Shown here: piece by piece, positions 1 through 7,352 of the stretch
How positions within the stretch are numbered: position 1 is the first letter of the stretch
Layout of the letters: each line of letters opens with the position of its first letter
Source: Syntrophaceae bacterium
GTDB taxonomy: Bacteria > Desulfobacterota > Syntrophia > Syntrophales > UBA2192
Direction of reading: 5' to 3'
Assembly: GCA_013177795.1 (NCBI GenBank)
Contig: JABLXY010000003.1
Span: 1 to 64,000, forward strand
Length of the DNA: 64,000 nt
Position numbers and translations under genes: made by a program
Notes under the pieces: generated by a model
The model's input: the letters and a program-made list of their open reading frames with translations, nothing else
Databases searched by the model: none
Told to the model about the DNA's origin: nothing

Positions 1-127
1 CATGAGCGCATCTCCTTTCGCGGAGCACTCTAGCACACCGGGCCGGGGTTGGCGATCCTTCGAGGTGCGTTACGGATATTTTTTTGTCAAAGAACTCAGC
101 CCCTACTCCCTATTGCGACACAGCCTC
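1..127 (-). mobile_element. IS1182-family element, copy 1 (5' end only)
   Basis: This stretch is the exact reverse complement of 22532-22658, the left end of the complete element later in the window (127 of 127 bases). Bases 1-3 are the transposase start codon on the minus strand, so the gene reads off the left edge. The tip at 113-127 is the 15-bp terminal repeat TTGCGACACAGCCTC. Four bases (TGGC) separate the tip from a GGGAGAGGG arm at 132-140. Perfect identity to the second copy implies recent transposition. Confidence 0.93.
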
Positions 128-131
128 TGGC

Positions 132-160
132 GGGAGAGGGCAGGGTGAGGGGGAACACGG
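132..160. repeat. Half of a dispersed hairpin repeat split by the IS
   Basis: GGGAGAGGG followed by GGGTGAGGG is the right half of a repeat family seen complete at 991-1034 and 57151-57190. The left arm would lie beyond the IS copy, outside the window. Confidence 0.6.
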
Positions 161-176
161 GGAGATTTTCTCCGTT

Positions 177-206
177 CGGTCATTGCGTGCGAAGCGCGGC
201 AATCCC
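177..206. repeat. Dispersed palindrome (CATTGCG...GGCAATCC type)
   Basis: An imperfect palindrome with ATTGC/GCAAT arms. A related copy is at 937-976. Such short intergenic palindromes are common in Desulfobacterota genomes; no function is known to me. Confidence 0.5.
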
Positions 207-265
207 GTTTTTCCCCCACGGACCTCGTGCCTTGTTCCTCGATCCTGTACAAAGGGGGTCTCCGT

Positions 266-859
266 TTGAAGCAGCCACCGAAACAACCCGCAAAGAAGCC
301 GGCGCAAGGCCTCAACAGGGTCATTGACACCCTCAAGAAGAAAGGCGCCTCCGAGGTCCGGGTCATCAAGGCCTCCGACGTGATCGTCGATGAGCGCGTT
401 CGCCTCAAGTGCCAGGTCCCCATCTGCGACTCCTACGGCAAGAATCTCATGTGCCCGCCCTACCTTCCGTCCGTCATGGACTTCCGGGATGCCCTCGCCC
501 GCTATGACAGGGCGCTGCTCGTTCAGCTGAGCGTCCCCCTGCACAGGAAAGCAAAGGGGAGAGCCAAGGAGGTCTTCGACCCCGCGCGGGTGCTGCACGA
601 ACTGATCAACCTGGGCGAGAGGCTGTGCTTCGAGGCGGGGTTCCGGTTCGCCGCGGGGCTCATCGGCGGGTGCTGCCGTCTCTGCGAGACCTGCATCGCC
701 CTGGAGCCCGAGGGCCACTGCAGGCACCCCTTCCGGGCGAGGCCCTCCATGGAAGCCATGGGCATCGACGTCATCGGCACGCTCGAGAACGCCGGCCTTC
801 CCCTGCTGCGCTTCCCCGTGCAGGAAAAGGTGACGTGGACGGGACTCATCCTGCTATGA
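266..859 (+). CDS. DUF2284 domain protein, predicted metal-binding
   Basis: 197-aa cytoplasmic protein resembling the DUF2284 family, cysteine-rich proteins thought to bind metal or an Fe-S cluster; the reaction is unknown. Cysteines lie at C49, C54 and C63 (the last in a Cys-Pro-Pro motif) and in a second cluster C136, C137, C140, C143 and C152. I chose the TTG start at 266 because AAAGGGGG lies 8 bases upstream; the in-frame ATG at 227 has no ribosome binding site and would add 13 unlikely residues. The gene stands alone between the IS copy and a repeat-rich gap. The family assignment is fairly safe, the function is not. Confidence 0.8.
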   Translation: MKQPPKQPAKKPAQGLNRVIDTLKKKGASEVRVIKASDVIVDERVRLKCQVPICDSYGKNLMCPPYLPSVMDFRDALARYDRALLVQLSVPLHRKAKGRAKEVFDPARVLHELINLGERLCFEAGFRFAAGLIGGCCRLCETCIALEPEGHCRHPFRARPSMEAMGIDVIGTLENAGLPLLRFPVQEKVTWTGLILL

Positions 860-894
860 TGAGCAAGATGAAGGAAAGATGACCGGGATTCGCT

Positions 895-927
895 CCCCCT
901 TTGGAAAAGGGGGACAGAGGGTGATTT
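895..927. repeat. Dispersed repeat (CCCCCTTTGGAAAAGGGGG type)
   Basis: The arms CCCCCTTT and AAAGGGGG form a hairpin, followed by a GGGTGATTTT tail. Relatives occur at 59862-59888 and 63048-63085. Confidence 0.6.
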
Positions 928-936
928 TAAAAGGGT

Positions 937-976
937 CCGTCATTGCCGGTCGATACTCGCGAGGCATGGCAATCCG
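937..976. repeat. Dispersed palindrome (CATTGC...GGCAATCC type)
   Basis: Related to the palindrome at 177-206: CGTCATTGC, a variable centre, then GGCAATCCG. Confidence 0.45.
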
Positions 977-990
977 CGTTATGCATTTTC

Positions 991-1034
991 ATTCCCTTTC
1001 CCCTCGCGGGAGAGGGAACGGGTGAGGGGGGAAC
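991..1034. repeat. Intact dispersed hairpin repeat (CCCTCTCCC family)
   Basis: A hairpin with CCCTTTCCCCTC and GGGAGAGGG arms, followed by a GGGTGAGGG direct extension. It shows what the IS target sites look like when uninterrupted. With the two preceding repeats it fills most of the gap between the DUF2284 gene and the next gene. Confidence 0.6.
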
Positions 1035-1140
1035 AATCTTCTTCCTCACAGAACGATGCTGATTGCGGTTTGTTGCTCGTAACTCTTTACAGGGCTTTTA
1101 TTGGAAGCATTGAACGACATCAATCTACGAGGAGGGCGAA

Positions 1141-1335
1141 ATGGCTGTTTTAAAAGAGGGCGGAATCCCCATCGGGCGCTTCATGATCGTGAACAAGACG
1201 GAAGGTCTCACCAAGGACGATTTGATCATCGAGGCCAACGGCCAGTACCAGATCCAGGAAAAACCGGACGCGTTTTTGATCAAGAATGCGGAGTGCTGCA
1301 AGAGCATCATGGTGAAGGTGTCGAAGAAAGATTGA
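1141..1335 (+). CDS. Small hypothetical protein, 64 aa
   Basis: I do not recognise this family. The product is a charged, soluble 64-residue protein with no signal peptide or membrane segment. It has two adjacent cysteines (ECCKS, around residues 51-55) and ends in Lys-Lys-Asp. The ATG follows GAGGAGGGCGAA, a strong ribosome binding site, and the codon use looks genuine. The next gene starts about 40 bases downstream and may be co-transcribed. No function is inferred. Confidence 0.7.
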   Translation: MAVLKEGGIPIGRFMIVNKTEGLTKDDLIIEANGQYQIQEKPDAFLIKNAECCKSIMVKVSKKD

Positions 1336-1377
1336 CGGGGCGGCAATAAGCCGGGCCATCCTGAAAAAGGAGATGAT

Positions 1378-2289
1378 ATGGCGGTTCCGGATTTCCAGTC
1401 CTTTTTCAAGCCTCTGCTGGAAATTGCGGCAGACGGGAATGAACACTCTTTGAAAACAGCAAGAGAACTCATTGCCCAGAAAATGAATCTTTCCGAAGAG
1501 GATCTTAAAGAACTTTTGCCCAGTGGTACTCAGAAAAAATTCGACAACAGAGTTGCTTGGGCAAAGACGTACTTCGTCCAAGCGAAAGTTTTGGAATCGT
1601 CCAAGAGAGGTTATTTTCGAATCACGGAGCGTGGGCGTGAACTCTTCAAGAAGGGTCATGAAAAAATTGATGTGAAAGTTCTGAATCAATACCCTGAGTT
1701 TGTCGAATTTCATACAGCGAAAACAGAAAAGTCGGGGAATGGTACCTCGCCGGGCACTGAATCCCCGGTCGAAACTCCAGAGGAGACGCTCCACAAAGCC
1801 TATCAAAGCATAAGAAATGATCTGGCAGGTGAAATCCTGGAGAAAGTGAAGAGCAACTCGCCGCAGTTTTTTGAAAAGCTCGTTGTCGACCTCATGGTCG
1901 CTATGGGCTATGGCGGCTCCCGCAGTGATGCAGGTCAATCCATAGGGCACAGCGGCGATGAAGGCGTCGACGGAATTATCAAGGAAGATCGCCTGGGGCT
2001 CGATGTCATCTATCTCCAGGCAAAAAAATGGGAGGGTACCGTTGGCCGACCCGAAATCCAGAAATTCGTTGGGGCACTGCATGGCAAACGGGCGAAGAAA
2101 GGGGTATTTCTTACTACAGGAAAATTTTCCGAAGATGCCATTCGATATGTTGAGACCATTGATCCCAAGGTCATATTGATCGACGGGAATCGCCTCGCGA
2201 ATTTGATGATCGATTTCGGAATTGGAACAGCCGTGATATCGAATTTGGAGATCAAAAGGATTGATTCTGACTATTTCGTCGAGGAGTGA
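1378..2289 (+). CDS. mrr: Mrr-family type IV restriction endonuclease
   Basis: 303-aa protein with the Mrr architecture: an N-terminal winged-helix Mrr_N domain (about residues 6-90), a linker rich in Glu, Thr and Ser (about 115-140), and a C-terminal PD-(D/E)xK nuclease domain (about 155-275). Visible active-site residues are D198 in the G-D-E-G-V-D-G segment and Q214-A-K216. Enzymes of this family cut DNA carrying foreign methylation. The gene is visibly richer in A+T than the metabolic genes to its right and sits with a toxin-antitoxin pair next to an IS, which suggests horizontal acquisition. GAAAAAGGAGATGAT precedes the ATG. Confidence 0.9.
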   Translation: MAVPDFQSFFKPLLEIAADGNEHSLKTARELIAQKMNLSEEDLKELLPSGTQKKFDNRVAWAKTYFVQAKVLESSKRGYFRITERGRELFKKGHEKIDVKVLNQYPEFVEFHTAKTEKSGNGTSPGTESPVETPEETLHKAYQSIRNDLAGEILEKVKSNSPQFFEKLVVDLMVAMGYGGSRSDAGQSIGHSGDEGVDGIIKEDRLGLDVIYLQAKKWEGTVGRPEIQKFVGALHGKRAKKGVFLTTGKFSEDAIRYVETIDPKVILIDGNRLANLMIDFGIGTAVISNLEIKRIDSDYFVEE

Positions 2290-2454
2290 CAGCGTTATGC
2301 GGGTAAGGGAATGCGCCGCAGATCGACATGCGAGAATAAGCGAATGATAAAAAAGGCTCCTTGACTTGCTTGTCGTACATACCCATCTCAGAGTAAACAT
2401 CTAAAGCCATATATAAATATTGCATAGAGGTTACACGTCTGATAGTCACTTTCC

Positions 2455-2745
2455 ATGGAAAAGCCGACTTTTGATTGGGATGAGAAAAAGGATGAAGAGA
2501 ATCAATGTAAGCACGGCGTATCCTTCTCTCTGGCCCAGCAAGCTTTTCGCGACCCGCTTCGTGTCATCGTGGAGGACGTCAGCCACAGCAGGGACGAAGA
2601 CCGCTTCTACTGTATAGGCAGGGTCAACGAAGGCATCATGACGGTTCGATTTACATACAGGGGCGGCGTTATCCGGATCATCGGCGCGGGGTATTGGAGA
2701 AAGGGGAAAAGGATCTATGAAAAAGAAAATAAGATACACCGATGA
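2455..2745 (+). CDS. brnT: BrnT family toxin
   Basis: 96-aa protein matching BrnT, the RelE-fold ribonuclease toxin of BrnT/BrnA type II modules. Visible family hallmarks are the N-terminal F-D-W-D-E-x-K segment, the K-H-G-V-S-F motif (about residues 19-24), the D-P segment, and the I-R-I-I-x-A-like strand near residue 75. The downstream antitoxin start lies 29 bases inside this gene, typical of co-translated toxin-antitoxin pairs. Upstream (2300-2450) is A+T-rich DNA that probably holds the promoter, with TATATAAATATT-like sequence near 2410-2420. Confidence 0.85.
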   Translation: MEKPTFDWDEKKDEENQCKHGVSFSLAQQAFRDPLRVIVEDVSHSRDEDRFYCIGRVNEGIMTVRFTYRGGVIRIIGAGYWRKGKRIYEKENKIHR

Positions 2746-2956
2746 GCCCATGGGCAAGGTGAAAGTCGTCAGGGACTTCCTGCCGCCGCCGGAGAAGCTC
2801 GTGTTGAAGGAAAGCAACGTGAAGATCACGATCTCGTTGAGCAAGGCGAGCGTCGATTTTTTCAAGCAGGAGGCGAAGAAGCACCGTACGTCCTACCAGA
2901 AGATGATCCGCAGGCTCATCGACGTCTACACGGAGCAATACAAAAAGACGGCTTGA
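2717..2956 (+). CDS. brnA: BrnA/CopG-like antitoxin
   Basis: 79-aa partner of the BrnT toxin, overlapping its end by 29 bases. The first 30 residues are basic and Pro-rich. Residues 30-79 look like a ribbon-helix-helix/CopG DNA-binding domain (strand VKITISLSK, then two helices ending in RRLIDVYTEQYKK). BrnA proteins neutralise BrnT and repress their own operon. Identification rests mainly on context and on the ribbon-helix-helix pattern. Confidence 0.75.
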   Translation: MKKKIRYTDEPMGKVKVVRDFLPPPEKLVLKESNVKITISLSKASVDFFKQEAKKHRTSYQKMIRRLIDVYTEQYKKTA

Positions 2957-3086
2957 GCGCGACGAGGGTGTTCGCGGGATTTGCGAAGCCTCGACGGACT
3001 TCGTACCGAGCCGCAATCACGCATCATTTCTTCTGGCGCTGGGGATCGAAAGGTCGCGTATAGACTTTGAAAGGGGATATCTGACC

Positions 3087-4220
3087 ATGAGCACGAGACG
3101 CTCTTCCCTCCTTGTCCGGCTTTTCTGGCTTGCCCTCATCGTGGCGGCGGTTTTTTACCTGTGGCGGGAAGTGCCCTGGCTCGGCCGGCTTTTCCAGTCC
3201 GAAAAGGCGGCCGCCCCGCGCACCGTGGCCGCCCGGGGGGACCTGGCCGCCGACGAGAAGGCCACAATCGAGCTCTTCGAGAAGGCCAGGGAGTCCGTCG
3301 TCTTCATCACGACGAGCCAGCAGGTCCAGGATTTCTGGACCCGCAACATCTTCACCGTCCCCCGAGGCACGGGGTCGGGGTTCGTCTGGGACGACAAGGG
3401 GCACATCGTCACGAATTACCACGTCATCGCGGGCGCCTCGGAGGCCCGCGTCCGGCTGGCCGACGGCCGCGACTACAAGGCGGCACTCGTCGGGGCGAGC
3501 CGCTCCCACGACCTGGCCGTGCTGCTCATCGGGGTTGGTTTCAAGGCGCCCGCGCCGGTCCCCCTGGGGACGAGCCACGACCTGAAAGTCGGTCAGAAGG
3601 TCTTTGCGATCGGCAACCCCTTCGGGCTCGACTGGACGCTCACGACGGGCATCGTGTCGGCCCTCGACCGGTCGCTTGCGGCGGAGAACGGCGTCACCAT
3701 CGAGCACCTCATCCAGACGGACGCCGCCATCAACCCGGGCAACTCCGGCGGGCCCCTGCTGGATTCCGCGGGGCGCCTGATCGGCATCAACACGGCCATC
3801 TACAGCCCCTCGGGCGCAAGCGCCGGCATCGGCTTCGCCGTGCCCGTGGACACGGTCAACCGCGTCGTGCCCCAGCTGATCGCCAAGGGGAAGTACATCC
3901 GGCCTGCCCTGGGCATCGAGGTCGACGAAGGAATCAATCGCGTCGTCAGGGCCCAACTCGGCGTGGCGGGTGTGGTGGTGCTGAGGGTCGCCCCCGGCTC
4001 GGCCGCCGAGAAAGCCGGCCTGCAGGGCGTCCGCCGCACGGCCGATGGCGGCATCGTGCCGGGTGACATCATCACCGCCGTAGAGGGCAAGGCCGTCGAG
4101 AACGTCGGCAAGCTCTACGCCCGCCTGGATGATTTCAAGGTGGGCGACACGGTCCGGCTGACTGTGGTCCGGGAAGGGGCCACGCGGGAGGTGTCCGTGA
4201 CCCTGCAGGCGGGTAGCTGA
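3087..4220 (+). CDS. DegQ/HtrA-like serine protease (S1C)
   Basis: 377-aa membrane-anchored periplasmic protease. An N-terminal membrane anchor (about residues 10-26) is followed by a trypsin-like domain with the triad H112 (Y-H-V-I-A-G), D142 (S-H-D-L-A-V) and S220 (G-N-S-G-G-P). One PDZ domain follows at about 270-370. With one PDZ and an uncleaved anchor it resembles DegS-type or short HtrA enzymes, but genes that would mark a sigma-E circuit are not seen here, so general protein quality control is the safer reading. The start has AAAGGGGATATCTGACC upstream. Confidence 0.9.
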   Translation: MSTRRSSLLVRLFWLALIVAAVFYLWREVPWLGRLFQSEKAAAPRTVAARGDLAADEKATIELFEKARESVVFITTSQQVQDFWTRNIFTVPRGTGSGFVWDDKGHIVTNYHVIAGASEARVRLADGRDYKAALVGASRSHDLAVLLIGVGFKAPAPVPLGTSHDLKVGQKVFAIGNPFGLDWTLTTGIVSALDRSLAAENGVTIEHLIQTDAAINPGNSGGPLLDSAGRLIGINTAIYSPSGASAGIGFAVPVDTVNRVVPQLIAKGKYIRPALGIEVDEGINRVVRAQLGVAGVVVLRVAPGSAAEKAGLQGVRRTADGGIVPGDIITAVEGKAVENVGKLYARLDDFKVGDTVRLTVVREGATREVSVTLQAGS

Positions 4221-4275
4221 GAGGGTGGGTCGGGAAGAGATCGGAACCGGGCCGGCCCCGAAGGAGGAGCGGACG

Positions 4276-4770
4276 ATGCCGGACAAGGCCATACAGGACT
4301 ACTACCCCGATGAGTTCGCACACTGTTTCGGCTGCGGGCGGCTCAATCCGGAGGGGCTGCAGATCAAGAGCTACTGGGACGGCGAGGAGGCGGTCTGCCG
4401 CTATACACCCAAGCCCATGCATTCGGGAGGGGTTCCCGGGTTTGCCTACGGGGGCCTGATCGCCTCGCTCATCGACTGCCACGGCGCCGCGACGGCGTCG
4501 GCGGCGAAGTTGAGCGCCGAGGGGTTGTCCCTGGGGGACAAGCCGATTGCGCGCTTTGTCGCGGCATCGCTGAAAGTGGACTACCTGAGGCCGACGCCGA
4601 TCGGGGAACCCTTGGAATTGAGGGCAAGGGTCATGGAAATCCGGGACCGGAAAGTCAGGGTCAGCGTGACGTTGTCAGCGGGCGGCAAGATCTGCGCGAA
4701 AGGCGAGGAGCTTTTCATTCAGCTCCAGCAGTGGTCCGTACAGACCGGGTACCCGAAGCCGATCGACTGA
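4276..4770 (+). CDS. PaaI-type hotdog thioesterase
   Basis: 164-aa hotdog-fold protein of the PaaI/4HBT type, probably hydrolysing an acyl-CoA thioester. The N-terminus has a C-F-G-C-G segment. The central helix carries Y-G-G-L-I-A-S-L-I-D-C-H-G, a typical active-site helix with Asp and His. Start chosen at 4276 because AAGGAGGAGC precedes it; an in-frame GTG further upstream has no such site. It lies 55 bases after the protease and may share its transcript. Substrate unknown. Confidence 0.82.
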   Translation: MPDKAIQDYYPDEFAHCFGCGRLNPEGLQIKSYWDGEEAVCRYTPKPMHSGGVPGFAYGGLIASLIDCHGAATASAAKLSAEGLSLGDKPIARFVAASLKVDYLRPTPIGEPLELRARVMEIRDRKVRVSVTLSAGGKICAKGEELFIQLQQWSVQTGYPKPID

Positions 4771-4831
4771 CCGGCTGCCGGGCCACGAACCGGTTCCGGG
4801 GCGGCAAAGCGGGCTTCCGCGGAGACACGGC

Positions 4832-5161
4832 ATGAAGATGACGGGCATCCCCTTCGGGACAACGGACTGGTCGTCGGTGGAGGTCACGGAGCACAGGGGC
4901 GAGACGGGGGTCGCCGCATGGCGCACCCGGACCTTCGGGGATATCCGCGTGCGTCTCGTCGAGTACTCGCCGGGCTACCGCGCCGATCACTGGTGCCGCA
5001 AGGGACACATCCTTCTTTGCATCGAGGGGGAGCTGCACACGGAGCTGGCCGACGGCCGCACGTTCACCCTCAGACCCGGCATGAGCTACCAGGTGGCCGA
5101 CAACGCCGAGCCGCACCGATCCTTCACCGTCAAGGGCGCGAAGCTGTTCATCGTAGACTGA
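4832..5161 (+). CDS. DHCW-motif cupin fold protein
   Basis: 109-aa single-domain cupin. The residues A-D-H-W-C near position 51 and the following K-G-H-I-L-L-C-I-E-G-E-L stretch match the small family named for its DHCW motif; the beta-barrel ends in F-I-V-D. Cupins of this type usually bind a metal, but the role of this family is unknown. It is placed between a thioesterase and an acetyltransferase with short gaps (61 and 9 bases), so the three may form an operon. Confidence 0.82.
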   Translation: MKMTGIPFGTTDWSSVEVTEHRGETGVAAWRTRTFGDIRVRLVEYSPGYRADHWCRKGHILLCIEGELHTELADGRTFTLRPGMSYQVADNAEPHRSFTVKGAKLFIVD

Positions 5162-5170
5162 GCAGACCCC

Positions 5171-5659
5171 ATGGCGTATCGAATCCGCACCTGCACGCAA
5201 AACGACACGGCAGTTCTTGCGGAGACGATCCGTGCGGCCTTCCGGGACGTGGCCGTTCGCTTCGGCCTGACCGAGCAGAACTGCCCCCGGCACCCCTCCA
5301 ACTGCCGGGCCGACTGGGTCGAGAAGGACATGGAGCGGGGGGTCACGTACTATGCCCTCGAGAGCGGGGGGAGCGTTGCAGGCAGCGTCGCCCTCGAGCG
5401 GGTGAGGCCGGGCCTGTGCAACCTGGAGCGCCTGGCGGTGCTCCCGGGCTCCAGGGGGCGCGGCTTCGGCAGGGCCCTGGTCAACCACGTGCTCACGGAG
5501 GCACGGCAGCGGGGATGTGACACCGTCCGCATCGGCATCATCGAGGACCAGGCCGAATTGAAGGAATGGTACCGGCGATTGGGCTTTCTCGAGACGGAGA
5601 CGCGTGACTTTGCCCGCCTGCCGTTCCGCGTGAGCTTCATGGCCCGCCCGCCTGCATGA
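5171..5659 (+). CDS. GNAT family N-acetyltransferase
   Basis: 162-aa GNAT-fold acyltransferase. The acetyl-CoA binding motif A is visible as L-E-R-L-A-V-L-P-G-S-R-G-R-G-F-G-R-A-L (about residues 84-102), matching the V-x-P-x-x-R-G-x-G-x-A pattern. The C-terminal W-Y-R-R-L-G-F motif B is near residue 137. The acceptor is unknown. Starts 9 bases after the cupin gene, suggesting co-transcription. Confidence 0.88.
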   Translation: MAYRIRTCTQNDTAVLAETIRAAFRDVAVRFGLTEQNCPRHPSNCRADWVEKDMERGVTYYALESGGSVAGSVALERVRPGLCNLERLAVLPGSRGRGFGRALVNHVLTEARQRGCDTVRIGIIEDQAELKEWYRRLGFLETETRDFARLPFRVSFMARPPA

Positions 5660-5811
5660 GCCGCCGCCCGGAGGGCAGCGGCGCATCCGCGCAAAGGCCG
5701 TTGGCAATCGGCGGGCGGTTGTGATAAGGCCATTTCTGGTTTCCGGGAGCCGGAGGGACAACGCCGGCCCCGGCAGGTCCAACCCCCATTTCCGCGAAGG
5801 AGAAGATCACG

Positions 5812-6789
5812 ATGAAAAGAGTATTCAGCCTGTTCTGCATCCTGCTGCTTGTGTTTGCCCTTTCAACCCCTGCCCCGGCGGCCAAGGTCGTGCTGAAGCT
5901 CGGCCACATCGCCGAGCCCTCCAACCCCTACGGCCAGGGTGCCGACTACTTCGCGAAGCTCGTGGCCCAGAAGTCCAACGGGGAGATCGAGGTCAAGGTG
6001 TTCCCCTCCTCCCAGCTCGGGGCGCAGAAGGAGCTCATCGAGGGCTGCATCTACGGCACCCTGGACATGACGCTGACGAGCACGGCCGAACTGGGCACCT
6101 TCCAGCCGCAGATGGCCCTCTTCGACATGCCGTTCCTGTTCAAGGACCGCAAGCACGCCTTCGCCGCGCTCGACACGGTGGGCATGGACCTCGCCAAGGC
6201 GCTCGAGCCCAAGGGCCTCAAGATGCTCGGCTACATGGAAAACGGCATCCGCCACATGACCAACAACGTGCGCGAGATCAAGACCCCCGCCGACATGAAG
6301 GGCCTCAAGATGCGCGTCATGAACAACAAGGTCTACATCGAGATGATGAAGGCCCTGGGCGCCTCCCCCACCCCGATGGCGTTCTCCGAGCTCTACTCCG
6401 CCCTGCAGCAGGGGACCATCGACGGGCAGGAGAACCCCAGCGCCCACATCTACACGAAGCGCTTCTTCGAGGTCCAGAAGTACGCCTCCCTGACGGGGCA
6501 TGCCTACGCGCCGGAACCCATGCTCATCTCCATGATCACCTGGAGGAAGCTCACGCCCCAGCAGCAGGCCATCATCCAGCAGGCGGCCAACGAGGCCATC
6601 GCCTGGCAGCGCAAGCTGGCCGAAAAGGAGGACGACGAGTTCTGGAAGAAGATCAAGGCCACGGGCAAGATGAAGGTCACGACGGTGGACCGCAAGCTCT
6701 TCATCGAGGCCACCAAGGACGTCTACAAGAAGCTCGCCCCGACCGTCGGGCAGGCCAACATCGACAGGGTCCGGGCCCTGGAGAAGTAA
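5812..6789 (+). CDS. dctP: TRAP transporter solute-binding protein DctP
   Basis: 325-aa periplasmic binding protein of the DctP family. A signal peptide (residues 1-24, ending A-P-A) precedes the mature domain. Family features are G-H-I-A-E-P-S-N-P-Y near residue 32, the strand V-K-V-F-P-S-S-Q-L-G, the Q-Q-G-T-I-D-G-Q-E-N segment (about 200-210), and the long C-terminal helices. Such proteins bind carboxylates for sodium-driven import. First gene of a dctP-dctQ-dctM operon; CGAAGGAGAAGATCACG lies before the ATG. Confidence 0.95.
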   Translation: MKRVFSLFCILLLVFALSTPAPAAKVVLKLGHIAEPSNPYGQGADYFAKLVAQKSNGEIEVKVFPSSQLGAQKELIEGCIYGTLDMTLTSTAELGTFQPQMALFDMPFLFKDRKHAFAALDTVGMDLAKALEPKGLKMLGYMENGIRHMTNNVREIKTPADMKGLKMRVMNNKVYIEMMKALGASPTPMAFSELYSALQQGTIDGQENPSAHIYTKRFFEVQKYASLTGHAYAPEPMLISMITWRKLTPQQQAIIQQAANEAIAWQRKLAEKEDDEFWKKIKATGKMKVTTVDRKLFIEATKDVYKKLAPTVGQANIDRVRALEK

Positions 6790-6852
6790 CGGACAATCGG
6801 TACGCGGGAGGCCCGGGTCCCGGCCCGGGCCTCCCCGCGAGGGGTGCCCGCC

Positions 6853-7347
6853 ATGCTGGATAAGCTGTTCTCGGGGCTGCGGTCGGTCCTGTACTGGTTC
6901 TCGGTCGCGGCCATGTCGGTCATGCTCGTCGTCATCTTCGCGCAGGTCGTCTCGCGCTACGTCTTCAACTGGACCCCCGAGTGGTCCGAGGAGCTGGCGC
7001 GCTACCTCTTCGTCTGGGTCGTGTTCATCGGCTCGGCCCTCATCATGGGCGAGTCGGGCCACCTGGCCGTGCAGTTCGTGCCCAACCACTTCAAGGGCAC
7101 GGCGACGGGCCGGCTCCTGGAGATCGTCATCAACCTCTGCGGCTACGTGTTCATCCTGATCCTGCTGACGCAGGGGGCCAAGATGACCCGGGTCATGACC
7201 TTCCAGATGTCGCCGGGCATGGAGATCCCCATGAGCTGGGTCTACGCAGTGATCCCGCTGAGCAGCGTTCTCATGCTGCTCTACCTCGTGAAGGACACGG
7301 TGCGCATCGTGCGGGAGTGGTCGTCCCCGAAGGGCGGGGGGAGGTGA
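6853..7347 (+). CDS. dctQ: TRAP transporter small permease DctQ
   Basis: 164-aa membrane protein with four predicted helices, the small DctQ subunit of a TRAP carboxylate transporter. The F-x-W-T-P-E-W-S-E-E-L-A-R-Y segment after helix 1 is the family signature. I prefer the ATG at 6853, 7 bases after GAGGGG; an in-frame GTG at 6844 would add three residues. It sits 63 bases after dctP and 5 bases before dctM. Confidence 0.93.
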   Translation: MLDKLFSGLRSVLYWFSVAAMSVMLVVIFAQVVSRYVFNWTPEWSEELARYLFVWVVFIGSALIMGESGHLAVQFVPNHFKGTATGRLLEIVINLCGYVFILILLTQGAKMTRVMTFQMSPGMEIPMSWVYAVIPLSSVLMLLYLVKDTVRIVREWSSPKGGGR

Positions 7348-7352
7348 CCGGC

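Noticed and set aside
3024-4292. Long minus-strand open frame opposite the protease gene
   Set aside because: It is a GC-driven antisense frame of low complexity; the plus strand encodes a complete protease with triad and PDZ domain. Similar long antisense frames over 13244-15133, 19874-22549 and 47997-49772 were rejected for the same reason.
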